A DNA stretch of 64,000 nucleotides, taken from the NCBI GenBank assembly GCA_020081605.1, contig JAHREC010000049.1, positions 744,001-808,000 on the forward strand. Direction: 5' to 3'. The notes below the pieces were generated by a model that saw only the letters and a program-made list of their open reading frames with translations, was not told the origin of the DNA and searched no databases. Position numbers and translations under genes: made by a program. Of this stretch, positions 22,354 to 34,712 are shown one piece after another. How positions within the stretch are numbered: the stretch's first letter is position 1; every line of letters starts with the position of its first letter. Origin of the DNA: Albifimbria verrucaria (taxonomy: Eukaryota > Ascomycota > Sordariomycetes > Hypocreales > Stachybotryaceae).

Positions 22354-25300
22354 ATGGATCGCGCAAAGAAGCGTGTGTTGACCCGTACCATTTGCCCATG
22401 ATCACTTGCTCACCCAGCTGCAGGCGAGCTCCGCGCCCTCAATGAGAGAGCTTGGGAAGGCGACAAAGGTGCATCCCGCATTTACACTTCAGCCTCATTC
22501 CCTGCCCATGCTGACTTTTTTCATCCCAGACGTCTTCCAAGTTAGCCCCTCTCTCGATTCATCCCTCAAGAAGAACACTGCCTTCATCAAGCGACTGCGA
22601 ACCACCATCTCCGCCGCGACTCTCGCCACTTTTCTTCAAGAGATCCGAACACTAAGCTTGCACAAGTATCTTTCCGAAATTATCTCAGCCTGCTATGAAG
22701 GTCTTTGCAAGCTCAAGACCCCGGCGAGGTCGAGGCCGGTGTAGAGATCGTCAGTGCTCTCCACCAGCGCTTCGGTCCTAGCGAATTCACCGAGTATCTC
22801 GCATGGCTCCTCGGCAAGGGCATGGCCACGCCAGACAAGAGCGCCCTCAAAGTTTTACCTACTGAGGCACGCGAGAAGGAGGAGAAGGATCGCATTACCC
22901 GCCAGCGCGCCTTGTTGCGTGTGGTGACTGACCTGTGGCTAGTTGGAGTACTGCGAACCCTCGACGATGCAACCAGACCCGACGATGCTACCAAAGGTGC
23001 TGCTGGCAAAACAACTGAGCTCAAGCCCCGAAGCAGTTCCTCCAAACCCGGCTCGGGCGCCGACCCTTTCCCCATCGAGGTTCTCAAGGATCTCCTGGGG
23101 CACGACCGAGAGCACGCCAACCTTCCCTGCTGGTTATTTTTGTCAAAGCTTTCAGCTGGGACATCCTTGGCGTGAAACCCGCCGGTTCTGAAGGTCGCAA
23201 GACAGTAGAAGAAGATGGAGCGGCCACAGTGGAAGAAGGCACGTCACCTGCAGCTACCGACGATTCATCCTCGGCCGATCAGCCCTTCACCTCGCCTGAA
23301 ATGAGGGAGCGGTTCAGAACTATACTAAAGAAATATTTCGATGATGTTGCCGCTCACATCGTCCGGGACCAAAAGTCCATTCAATCACAGGCTCGTCGCA
23401 ACGCGGAAGCATACGTTAAATCTGGCGAAGTATTCGAAGACCGGCAAGCAAATTACGAGAAACAAGTTAAAGCGCAAGATCGGCTTGTCTCCAACGCCCA
23501 GGTCATAGCTGATGCAATCGGAGCTGAGATGCCTGACTTAAAAGATTCTGATGATTCACTGGCCGCTACCAGTAACTCTATCGGCCTCGTCAAGACTGGC
23601 GACTATCTACGGTCCATGGGTGACGGTGCAGGAATATGGGAAGACGAGGATGAGCGTCGTTTCTACGAAAATCTGGTTGATCTCAAGGGCAAGGTGCCCC
23701 TATCCTTCTCGAAGACGGAAAGAAGAAGAAGACAGACGGCGAAGACCAGGTTGGCAAAAAGCCCGACGCTACTGAGACTGCAGAACCCGTACCAGCGCCC
23801 GAGGTTAATGAAGATCAATCAACGGCCATTGCAAACAAGACTATCGGAGCGCAGGTCGATGCTCTGCTTGCACGACTACCAGATCTCACCAACAAAGACA
23901 TTATTGACCAGACCGCTATTGACTTTTGCTTCCTCAATTCGAAAGCCTCTCGAAACCGACTAGTAAAGGCATTAACGGAAGTCCCCAAGGGCCGAAGTGA
24001 TCTGCTACCTTGCTGGGCACGTCTCGTGGCAACTCTTGGCCGCTATATGCCCGACGTTCCAAAGGGTCTAGTAGAGTATCTCGATGCAGAGTTTCGTAGC
24101 TTACAGAGGCGCAAAGAGAAGGATTTCCTTGGTCAAGTCCGACTTAGCAACATCCGTTACCTGGCAGAGCTCACGAAGTTTGGCATTGTTCCTGAACATG
24201 TTGTGTTTCACTGCCTGAAGGTCAGCCTGGATGATTTCTCGCGGATGAACATTGAAATTCTTTGCAATCTCATCGAGAACTGCGGTCGATATCTGTTAAA
24301 GAATCCAGAGACTGCTCCTCGTATGGCCAGCTTCCTTGAGACACTCCAACGGAAGAAGTCCGTTCAGCATATCGGACAGCCCGAAAGGATGCTCATTGAT
24401 AATGCTGTGTACTACGTGGATCCACCTGAGCGTCCTGCGATAGAAGTCAAAGAGCGCACGCCTATGGAACTCTTTATTCGTAAACTCGTTTATGTGGATA
24501 TGACGAAACGGAATTATAGTAAGATTTTGAAGCAGATCCGCAGGCTACACTGGGAAGAGCCGGAGGTAGGTTGTTCCTTTACCCCTGTTTTGGTTCTCTC
24601 ATTATCAAGGCCGCAACTAACTCCATATTCTTCAGGTCGTTGCTATCATGGAAAAGGTATTTTCCAAGCCTGCAAAGGTCAAATATGGAAACATTCATCT
24701 TCTCGGTATTTTGTTAAGCGCCATTTACCGTTACCACCCAGCCTTTGTGGTCAGGGTTATTGATAATGTGATCGAGTCTGTTGTCTTTGGGCTAGAGCAG
24801 AACGATTTCAGGTTCTTCCAGCGCCGCATCGCAGAGGTCAAATATCTTGGTGAACTTTACAACTACAGGATGTTGGAGCATCCTGTGATATTTGATACCA
24901 TGTATAAAATCATGACATTCGGATACGGTAAGGAGGTTCACCAGCACTGCTGTGCAGTTAAAGCACTAACACGTCATAGGCGGTCCTCCAGTGCCCGGCA
25001 GACTCAATCCATTTGATCCACCTGATGATTTCTTCCGCATTCGTCTCGTTTCTACAATCCTCGAGACTTGCGGAATGTTCTTTAGCAGGGGTGCGGCTGG
25101 GAAGAAGCTCGATTACTTCCTTTCTTTCTTCCAGGTTGGTGGTGATTTTGAGTCAGGTACAGCACATACTAACATCTGCCAAAGTATTACGTTCATACCA
25201 AGGCTTCTTTGCCTCTAGACATTGAGTTCACCGTTCAAGATATTTTCGCTGTTACCCGTCCCCAATGGAAATTTGCCTCAAGCTTAGATGAAGCTACCAA

Positions 25301-26182
25301 AGCATTCCAACTCGCCATCTCGCAAGATCAGAAGTCTGCCGGTGCCGATAAATATGCAGAGGCCGATGATGCCACTAGCGGGGCTTCGTCAGAGGATGAG
25401 AATGGGGACGCTGATGAGATTGAGGCCGACGGAGAGGGTGACGAAGATAGTGCTTCAGACGAGGACGACATTGAGGTAAGCAGGAAGCAGGAGGCCATGG
25501 GCATTTCATGTGCTAACATAAAGAACAGGCGGATGGAGACGACGAATCGGTCGGCTACGACAGCGAGTTCAACGATGAATCCATCGTGGTAACTCGTCAG
25601 GAAGAGGTTGCTGATCCTGAGGACGAGGCCGACTTTGAGCGTGAGTATGCGAAGATGATGGCGGAGAGCCTTGAATCTCGCAAATTCGAGCGCAAGCAGC
25701 TCTTCGACGTGCCACTCCCTGTTCGACCAAAGAATCGTGAGCAAGTAGCTTCTGCCGACAGTGGTAACGAGGGGCCACCAGCGGGTCACACCATGGCATT
25801 CTCGCTCCTGACAAAGAAGGGCAACCGTCAACAGGTTCGTACTACTGAATGTTTTAACCAAAGGGGTGTCATTAACATGTGAAAAGACTCGAACCGTGGA
25901 GCTGCCTTCCGACTCTACATTTGCTATCGCTATGAAGAATCAGCAACAAGCTGAGAAGGAAGAGCAGCAGCGAATCAAGAATCTGGTTCTTAATTATGAT
26001 TTGCAACAGAGCGAAGACCAAGAAGGTATGAGCACTTGCTAATCACAAAACTTTTAAGACTAACATAACCAGCCGCAGGCAACGAGCGGCCAGGAACATT
26101 CTACCACAACCGAGCTGATAGACCGGGTAAGGATCGGAATCAGAGGACGCGGAAGCTACAGCTTAGTGATGTTGATTGGTGA
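22354..26182 (+). CDS. UPF2: Nonsense-mediated mRNA decay factor UPF2/Nmd2
   Basis: Nine exons: 22354-22372, 22424-22468, 22530-24565, 24636-24927, 24980-25134, 25185-25475, 25529-25834, 25887-26025 and 26079-26182. The first two total 64 nt and read MDRAKKRELRALNERAWEGDK. Missing bases at C 22719-22722, C 23125-23127 and C 23697-23700 restore a protein of 1129 aa. It carries three MIF4G repeats: about 40-280, about 480-690 (LGRYMPDVPKG) and about 700-880 (AIMEKVFSKPAKVKYGNIHLLG). An acidic stretch follows (about 905-945), then the UPF1-binding C-terminus (VVTRQEE, MMAESLESRKFERK). UPF2 bridges UPF1 and UPF3 on transcripts with premature stops. Introns show TACTAAC or GCTAAC branch sites. The last intron has two in-frame acceptors 6 nt apart (CAGCCGCAG). 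Confidence 0.93.
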
Positions 26183-27714
26183 ACGCGTCCATTCTGGGAC
26201 TTGGGAAAGTCGAATTATTGCTGGGTTGAGCTTTTGGCTTGGTTCTAGCGAGATGCAGAAGCATGCAACAGAGACGTGGATCTATGCACGACTTCAAAGG
26301 CCGCCTTACGGTCGCTTACTGCCGCCGAGGTCTGAGAAACAGGCCAGGGCATCCACTATCTTGGTGTTGGCGCGGAGTCGAAGCCGATGGCATACATTCG
26401 CCGTACATGTTTCGAATCTCAGCACGAGCCCAGCCTACAGCAGTTCCACTGAGCCATGACAGCCGAAATGGGCAGTTTCGTCAACATAGCCGTCATACGC
26501 ATGGATGAGAAGCTGATTCACAGGGTCGTCAAGTGCCAAGGAGCGGTAGCTAGTGGGGACGGCGAGGTCGAGGCCAAATCTATGATGGTGAGGCCAGGGA
26601 CGTACGTACGGGCTTCAGGCCTAACATGCTACAATCGGGTAGTTTACAGGGCGCGCGAATGTGGTTTGATTAAGAAAAGAGACGAATCCTTTCGGGCATG
26701 AATGAAGTCCTAACTATGCGGTTCCGTTGCATGAACCAAAAACTCAAGAGTGTCAACTGAACCTGTAGTATTCTAAGCATACCGCCCAGTAGGCGGTTAG
26801 TAATGGCTGGCAGGGTGGTATAAGATATACATAGGATTTTTACTTATTGTTGTCTATGTGCCCATCGCTCGAAGTTCCAATCTGTGTGGCCGCATACCTT
26901 GCTCTCAGCGAAATACGTTCACGGATATACTTCCTTACCTTTTAAGAAGATATCAACCAAGGTAAAATAAAAGCAATAAGAAATGAATAAAATTAGGCGA
27001 GAGATAGTACATCTTACATACAATGAAATGCAATTGTAGAATAATGTTCAGGCCTATCAACCTAGAAGTAGAGTTAGATACGGTCATAAATATCTTTGTC
27101 AAGTGCTATGCCCCGTAGAGGTGTTGATATCGTTAAATATCCAAACTTACATCGCTAGCCGTGACATAGTTAGCTCTCAGAAACAAGTATCATAGATCAG
27201 ATGCATAAGCACATATTCAGCAATGTTGTCTCAAGACACATAAGTGCCTGTCATTTTATTAGGTATTTACGTAACATAGGCAAGTCCATGGCCCTCCAAC
27301 TCGTCACATCAACCTCGCCTCTCTGTGGTTGGATTAAGCTCTTTCCTGCCGAGCTTCTACCCAGGGTAAGGAAGGAACTACAAACGCATGCTTCCTACAT
27401 CTTTGGCACTCTATGGCTCTTTCTCCTCCATTAGTTTTCTTGCCATATTCAAACTGTAGGCGATGCAATGTTCTTCCTGTCAACACTTTCACCGCGTCTG
27501 GAGCTTCATCGTACAAGTGGTAGCGCCGTTTGCATTGAAGACGACATCCCATCACCTGCAGCCTCCCGTCAAGATCCGCTGAAGCCACTATCGCTGCACT
27601 ACATGAGGAGATTGACTGACTTCAACGTCATCATGTCCGAGTAACACCATCGCCTGCCACCATTCGAGTTGGGTAATTGATGCTGGGTTATCCAAACACC
27701 AAAGAACTTGGAAA
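26183..27714. other. AT-richer intergenic region before the chitin synthase gene
   Basis: No supported gene. About 26740-27290 is clearly richer in A/T and TA steps than the rest of the window and may be an old, mutated repeat; the remainder should contain the UPF2 terminator and chitin synthase promoter. Confidence 0.5.
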
Positions 27715-29898
27715 ATGGTGGTTGTCGGCGTGGATTGGCCGGTCAAAGATGTGAGCCAATTCTCCTTTCGTATTATGGCTTTCCCATATTAGTCTCTGGT
27801 GATTCATCGCTGACATGGTCGGCTTAGGTCGTCTATACCTCCGTTGTTGGCGTCCTAATGTTGATGGCATGCCTTGAGTGGCTCCTTTGGCTGTCGGCGT
27901 TTATATACTGCCTAGTCAAGGCTTATCGGAAAGCAGAACATTGGTCGATCCGGGTGCTTTGTATAGCTGTAGGGACCGTCTTTGTCCTGCTCCGGTACGT
28001 TTGCATTCGACAGGCTGTGTTAGAGCTTTGAGGCTAATCAGGCGCCCAGACTTCTCTTCCTCCCAGTAATGGTTGTCACGTTGCCATTGCCCGATCAAGT
28101 CACAGATCTTTGGCCCCTCGTTATCGTGAGCTCTCTTCAGTGGTTCGCCTTTTGGAGTTTCGCCATTCTCCTCACTGTACCGTGGCTTCTCTGTATGTAC
28201 CAGCTGGTCACTAACCAGTTAGGCCGCGCGCGGCGAATCAAACAAGTTCTTGACGATGTGACTGCCCCCAAAGTAGTCATTGTCATGCCCTGTTACCGTG
28301 AAGAGCCTCGTGTGCTCATTACAGCTGTCGAGTCTGTCGTCGATTGCGATTACCCCCTGCTTGCATTCATGTTTTCCTGTCATTCGACGGCGAGGATGTC
28401 GACGAGTTGTACCTCAGAACTGTCGACGCTCTCGGCGTTCCTTTGGATCTTGACACTTTTCCCCAAAGCATCGACGTCACCTATAAAGCTGCGCGCATCA
28501 CTGTCTCCCGCTTTCCGCATGGCGGCAAACGCCACTGCCAAAAGGCCACGTTCAAGCTGATCGACAGGGTTTACGAGCAGTATCTCTTAAGAAATGACAA
28601 CCTTTTATCCTCTTCATTGACTCGGACTGCATCCTAGACAAGGTCTGTTTGCAAAACTTCGTCTACGATATGGAGCTCAGCCCTGGTAATTCTAGAGACA
28701 TGCTGGCGATGACGGGCGTTATCACGTCGACGACGAGAAAACACAGCATCATTACCTTACTGCAGGACATGGAGTATATACATGGCCAGCTGCTAGAGCG
28801 CACTGTTGAGTCAGGCTGTGGCTCAGTAACGTGCCTACCGGGTGCACTGACGATGCTGCGTTTCTCAGCCTTCAGAAGAATGGCCAAATACTACTTCGCC
28901 GACAAGGCAGAGCAATGCGATGACCTATTTGACTTTGCCAAGTGCCACCTTGGCGAAGATCGCTGGCTCACCCATCTCTTCATGATTGGTGCCAAGAAAC
29001 GTCACCAGATCCAGATGTGTACCTCAGCGTTCTGCAAAACAGAAGCCGTGCAAACCTTTCGATCCCTGGTTAAGCAGCGGCGTCGATGGTTCCTCGGCTT
29101 CATCACCAACGAGGTGTGTATGCTGACAGACTGGCGGTTGTGGAAGCGGTACCCCGTCCTGGTCGCAGTGCGGTTTATGCAAAACACGATTCGGACGACG
29201 GCGCTGTTGTTCTTCATCACCATGCTTGCCCTTTGACCACGTCGAGCACGGTGGCCGACCTGCCGGTTGGCTTCATGGCGGTCTCGCTAGGGTTGAACTG
29301 GTTACTGATGCTGTATTTCGGGGCCAAGCTCAAGCGGTTCAAGATCTGGCTGTATCCTCTCATGTTCATGCTCAACCCCTTCTTCAACTGGTACTACATG
29401 GTCTACGGCATCTTCACCGCCGGGCAAAGGACATGGGGTGGCCCACGAGCCGACGCAGCAGCAGCAGACGTCAACACAACAGCTAGAGAGGCGGCAGAGC
29501 AGGCGGAGAAACAGGGCGACGAACTGAACGTGGTGCCAGAGACGTTCAAGCCAGCTCAAGAAGCAAGGAGAGAGCTTTCGAGCCGGGACATAGTGAGGAG
29601 GAAGAGCGTGGTCCGTCCGCCCGACGACATCAATGGCAGATTTTCTGCCAGGCAGCGGACAAAGACGGGCTTGTACACATATGTCGACGAGCCCCAAGGT
29701 CAGGCAGGGTTATGGTTCCGCGGACGTTCAAGGCGAGCGCCCAGTTCGGCGAACAGGATGGAAGAGGGGAGCAGGGCTGGTGACGGGGTAGACTATGAAT
29801 TACGCATGACAGACTACATGGGAGAGGAAGATCGCCGCAAGTACACGGTAGCGCAAAGGGTTCAGCAACGGCGAGAGGAAGATGATGCAAGTCATTAG
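27715..29898 (+). CDS. Chitin synthase, class VI type
   Basis: Exons are 27715-27750, 27828-27994 and 28050-29898. Bases are missing at C 28353-28357, T 28603-28606 and T 29232-29234; restored, the protein is 684 aa. Several N-terminal membrane segments are followed by a family 2 glycosyltransferase domain: VVIVMPCYREEP, FLSFDGED, FIDSDCIL, GEDRWLT (about 371) and the product-binding QRRRW motif (about 411). Further membrane segments follow, then a charged cytosolic tail of about 180 residues. It polymerises GlcNAc from UDP-GlcNAc at the plasma membrane. The absence of a myosin head and of a cytochrome b5-like region separates it from classes V/VII and IV; class VI is my best placement, not proven. 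Confidence 0.85.
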
Positions 29899-31004
29899 TT
29901 AAGTTAGACATTGAAGAAAGATGCATTACAGGGACCTTTTGGGGTTAGTGCAGACGCTAGCCGCCAAGACAAGGGCAAGCAAGCAAGGCTGGGCTGGTGG
30001 TGGTGAGAGTCAGGTAGCAATGTGACTGACTCGCCAGAGGCGAAACCAATTTTTATTTGATTTGATTTTTTTCGGGAATGGCGGGGCAACAGACAGCAGA
30101 TCAATGGCGGGGTACAACGGACCAGGGCATGACAACAGCATCTCTCGTAGGTAGATGCCAGATCGATCGGTCAAGTTCTATTGCGGACGGCCATGGGCTT
30201 TGGGTAGAGCAGGCAAGCGTAAGGCAGTCAGAGGGACGTGGCATCAGCCTTGCCACGGCGATGAGTCGATTGGCTTGCAGGCGGGAAAGGATTTCTTTGT
30301 ACAGCATTTCTTGTTGTAGCCAGAAGAGTCTGGAAAATTCTGTATACTTCGATGGCGGGGCAGAAACATTGGCAAAGGGCCCTTGCAAGTACTGGCTCCG
30401 CCGGGGAGCCACGGGGGTACAGAGAATATACTCAGGATTGACTGGGTTTATGCCAGTATTTCAGAGTATCCAGAGAGTAGCGCATGCGGCCCTGGTACAA
30501 GCAGGCGCAAGGCACAAAGTACTGGCTTGACGCAAGTATGCCCACCGCCAACTGCTACGGCGTGGTGTCCGGCTGGGCGGTTCTGGTACCTTGGCGAGGA
30601 TACAAAATGGCAGCTTCCTGCGCACGCGGATCTGCCTCTACAGGTACAGCTACCTGCTGCTGAGTTGGCTCTGTGTTGACTTTTTCTTTTTTTTTCCCTG
30701 CAAACCCACTTGAAGTCCCTCTCCCCAAGGCATTACCTAAATTACGACTAACTCTTCCTTCTCTTTCCCCATCACCAAACCCATCACGCATATACCCTCG
30801 CTCTTACTTCTCCCCTCCCTCACCCTCTCCCCTGCGTCGACTTGTTCCTCGCTTCCGTTTTTTCTTGCGCCTGTGTTCAAGAAAGAAAGACAGACTACGC
30901 ATTTTTTCCAACCCTCGCCAGGCAGATTGCTTACCGAGACGATTTCGCGCCGCCAAATATAAGCGGAAAATAGCCACCCGAAAAACCCACAGCCCACCGC
31001 AACC
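29899..31004. other. Intergenic region: Hsp88 promoter
   Basis: No supported gene. Contains a heat-shock element at 30322-30351 and, in the last 330 bases, pyrimidine-rich tracts typical of strong fungal promoters and leaders. Confidence 0.65.
30322..30351. promoter_or_regulatory. Heat-shock element upstream of Hsp88
   Basis: Read in 5-bp units the stretch is AGAAG, AGTCT, GGAAA, ATTCT, GTATA, CTTCG. Four of six units match the alternating nGAAn/nTTCn pattern in the correct register, including a perfect GAAAATTC core. It lies about 650 bases before the Hsp88 start codon. HSF1 binding is inferred. Confidence 0.65.
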
Positions 31005-33781
31005 ATGAGTGTCGTCGGTACGTTTCGCTCGATAAACCCTCCCCGCCGACCGCCTACGTGCGAGAAGAGAACATCAAGGCTGATCGCAATTGCTTTGCTT
31101 TTATAGGTGTCGATTTCGGAACCCTCAAGACGGTCATCGCCGTCGCGAGAAACCGCGGTGTCGATGTGGTGAGTTTCTACTCTACTACCCTGCTGCTGCT
31201 GCTGCTGCCCCTCCCTCCCACGCCCTGCGGATTTGGAGCACCCCACGATGCTCCCACCGGGCGCAACGCCAGCACAACAACAGCAACAGCTCCAAATGAA
31301 CCGCGAAGCTAACATGTCCGGCCTTTCTCTAGATCACCAACGAAGTCTCCAACCGAGCTACTCCGTAAGTCCCTAACCCTCCTGCGCTTCGGCGCTGCTC
31401 CTGTTTTGACCCCTTGCTGACTCTGGGCTCTCTCCAGCTCCCTGGTAGGCTTCGGTCCCAAGTCCCGTTACCTTGGTGAGCCGGCCAAGACGCAGGAAAT
31501 CTCCAACCTCAAGAACACCGTCAACTGCCTCAAGCGTCTCGCTGGCCGAACCTTCAACGACCCCGATGTCCAGATCGAGCAGCAGTACATCACGGCGCCC
31601 CTTGTCGATGTCAACGGCCAAGTCGGCGCCGAGGTCAGCTATCTCGGCAACAAGGAGAAGTTCAACTTCACCCAGCTCACCGCCATGTACCTGAGCAAGA
31701 TCAAGCAGACTACCGCCAACGAGCTGAAGCTGCCCGTCTCCGAGCTCTGCATGAGCGTCCCCGCCTGGTTCACCGACATCCAGCGCAGGGCCCTGCTCGA
31801 CGCTGCTGAGATCGCCGGCCTCAAGGTCCTGCGTCTCATCAACGACACCACCGCCGCCGCCCTTGGCTGGGGTATCACCAAGCTCGATCTGCCCGCCCCC
31901 GAGGAGAAGCCTCGCCGCGTCTGCTTCATCGACATTGGCCACAGCAACTACACCTGCTCCATCGTCGAGTACAAGAAGGGTGAGCTTGCCGTCAAGTCTA
32001 CCGCCTGGGACCGCAACTTCGGTGGCCGTGACTTCGACAAGGCCCTCGTTGACCACCTGGCCAAGGAGTTCAAGGGCAAGAAGGGTGTCGACATCTACAC
32101 CCACGGCCGCGCCATGGCCCGTACTATTGCCGCCGCTGAGAAGGCCAAGAAGATCTTGTCCGCTAACCAGCAGGCCCCCGTCAACATCGAATCTCTCATG
32201 AACGATGTCGATGTCTCTGCCATGATCACCCGTCAGGAGTTCGAGGCCTTGGTCGAGCCCCTGCTCGCCCGCACCCACGTCCCTCTCGAGCAGGCCCTTG
32301 CCCAGGCCAAGCTCACCAAGGAGGACATCGACATCATCGAGATTGTCGGTGGTGGATCCCGTATCCCCGCCCTCAAGGAGCGCATCCAGGCCTTCTTCGG
32401 CAAGACCCTGTCCTACACCATGAACGCCGACGAGGCCATCGCCCGTGGCTGCGCCTTCAGCTGCGCCATCCTTTCCCCGTCTTCCGTGTCCGTGACTTCG
32501 CCGTCCAGGACATCATCAGCTACCCCATCGAGTTCGGTTGGGAGAAGGCCCCTGATATTCCTGATGAGGACACCAGCCTGACCGTCTTCAACAAGGGCAA
32601 CGTCCTGCCCTCTACTAAGATCCTCACCTTCTACCGCAAGCAGCCCTTCGACCTGGAGGCGCGATATGCCAAGCCCGAGGACCTCCCCGGCAAGACTAAC
32701 CCCTGGATCGGCCGCTTCTCCGTCAAGGGTGTCAAGGCCGACGGTAAGGACGACTTCATGATCTGCAAGCTCAAGGCTCGCGTCAACATCCACGGTGTTC
32801 TCAACGTCGAGAACGGTTACTACGTCGAGGACCAGGAGGTCGAGGAGGAGGTCAAGGAGGAGGATGGAGAGAAGAAGGACCCTGATGTGAGTATTTTCGA
32901 GCAGAATCCTGCCTCATCTCCTACTAGTGATTTCTCTCCTGCACTCGCATCGCCATCGACATCGTCCGGATTCCTCGGAGATGACGTTAATCGATCTCCC
33001 AAACGCCAACGACGCGGTTTCGGGTTTCGTTCGCCTAGCACTTTCTCCTATGTTTCTGACGCTCCTTTGGAGCACACCCCGAATCGAACGTTGCTGACAT
33101 CGGACTTCCCAAAGGCTATGGAGACCGACAACAAGGACGATGCTCCCAAGAAGACCCGCAAGGTCAAGAAGCAGGTTCGCAAGGGCGACCTGCCCATCGC
33201 CAGCGGCACTGCTTCCCTGGATGCCGCCTCCAAGACTACCCTTGCTGAGAAGGAGGCCGCCATGGTCATGGAGGACAAGCTGGTCGCCGACACTGAGGAG
33301 AAGAAGAACGAGCTCGAGGCCTACATCTACGACCTTCGCGCCAAGCTCGACGAGCAGTACGCTGAACTCGCCAGCGAGGAAGACAAGACCGCCATCAAGG
33401 CCAAGCTTGAGGCCACTGAGGTTAGTTTCCTACACCAAAATCTTATCCGAAATGTCTCTTACTAACGATTATGCAGGACTGGCTCTACGACGAGGGCGAC
33501 GATGCTTCTAAGGGTGTCTACGTGGCCAAGATCGATGAGATCCGCGCCATGGCCGGCCCCATTGTCCAGCGCTACTTCGACAAGGTCGAGGCCGAGCGCC
33601 GCGCCGTCCAGGAGAAGGTTGAGGCCGAGCAGGCCGCCAAGAAGGCCGCTGAAGAGGAGGCTCGCAAGGCCGCCGAGGCCGAGAAGGCCGCTCAGCCCGA
33701 CGCCGAGATGAAGGATGCTGAAGCCGCCCCCAACCCGAGACCGAGGAGGCGGGGAATCAAAATAAACCGGTCCGGGTTTAA
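31005..33781 (+). CDS. hsp88: Hsp110-family chaperone Hsp88 (Sse1 type)
   Basis: Exons are 31005-31017, 31107-31168, 31333-31364, 31438-32886, 33115-33420 and 33477-33781. One base is missing at C 32475-32478 and one in the C runs near 33727-33735; restored, it is 722 aa ending ...NKPVRV. The actin-like ATPase domain starts at VGVDFGTLKTVIAVARNRGVDV, with NDTTAAALGWG and IVGGGSRIPALKERI, and spans about 1-385. A beta domain, an acidic insertion and a helical C-terminal domain follow (LYDEGDDASKGVY, AGPIVQRY). Hsp110 proteins are nucleotide-exchange factors for Hsp70 and holdases in the cytosol. The intron at 32887-33114 is 228 nt, in frame and free of stops, so an isoform with 76 extra residues is possible. 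The gene has a heat-shock element upstream. Confidence 0.95.
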
Positions 33782-34712
33782 AGGATTCCTGAACCGGTTC
33801 AAGGAAAGGGCCCCAAGCAATGAGAAGACGAGCAAAAATGGATGGACGGATGAATGGATTATAGACGCATCTTTTACAAAACCCCTGTAAACTACTCCCG
33901 CCAAACTCAAACCAATTACTACTACCAAGGTCTTATGATTGTTGTCATTGTTTTTAATTTGCAAGGGAATTAACGAAAGAAAGGGGGTTTATGGTTTGAG
34001 TTGCCTACCTCTTTGTTGGTTTTATGTTGGTTTTTTTTTATGACGGATATGTACTTGAGTTAGACTGCGTCACAACTCCTAGTTTCATGGAATCATATAT
34101 TAGATGTTCACTAGATTGAAGATTTTTTTTCTCTCTCTTCTCTCTTCTCTCTTCTTGTCTTTATGCTAATATCTAGTGCCCTCGAGAGATGAGATGAGAA
34201 ACCATGCGGACCTTGAACAGGGAACAGGAAAGAAAAAAAAGAGGATGCAATAAATCTCGTTCTACAATTTTTTGGAACCAGGAAAAAATGGAGAGAAGAA
34301 ACGAAAACATCAATAATCCCCTTATTCCATATCTTTCTTCTGATGTATTAATGTTTCGCTTCATTATAGCTTTTCCCCTTCCTCCCTCGTAGCCGTTTTG
34401 TTGACCCATAACCCGTTCCCCTCTCCCTTTCTTTTCGATAACTACACATACGTTTTTCCACTATTTCCCTTTTTCCGTTTTCAAATCCGAACGTCGTGTA
34501 AAACATCAGCATCAAACATGGGGATACGTAAGTCATGCGTAGGGGCGACTAAGGTGCGTTCTCAGATAAAGGAGGGTTTGGGGCATGGCGGAGAAGAAAG
34601 GGGCTTCCATGCTTGGCCACGACGAGGGGCGGGCTGCGACTCGAGGGTCTGCGTTGCTCATACAAGTGAAGAGAGGGCTCGATTTCAACAAGGTTAGGAC
34701 CCGAAGGGTCTT
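33782..34712. other. Convergent 3' region of hsp88 and the eIF5B gene
   Basis: No supported gene. Low-complexity CT and T tracts occur near 34120-34160. It should contain both polyadenylation regions. Confidence 0.6.

Noticed and set aside
33075..33095. tRNA B-box-like GTTCGATTC on the minus strand inside the Hsp88 intron
   Set aside because: Flanks do not pair as a T stem, and no A box or acceptor stem was found at tRNA spacing.
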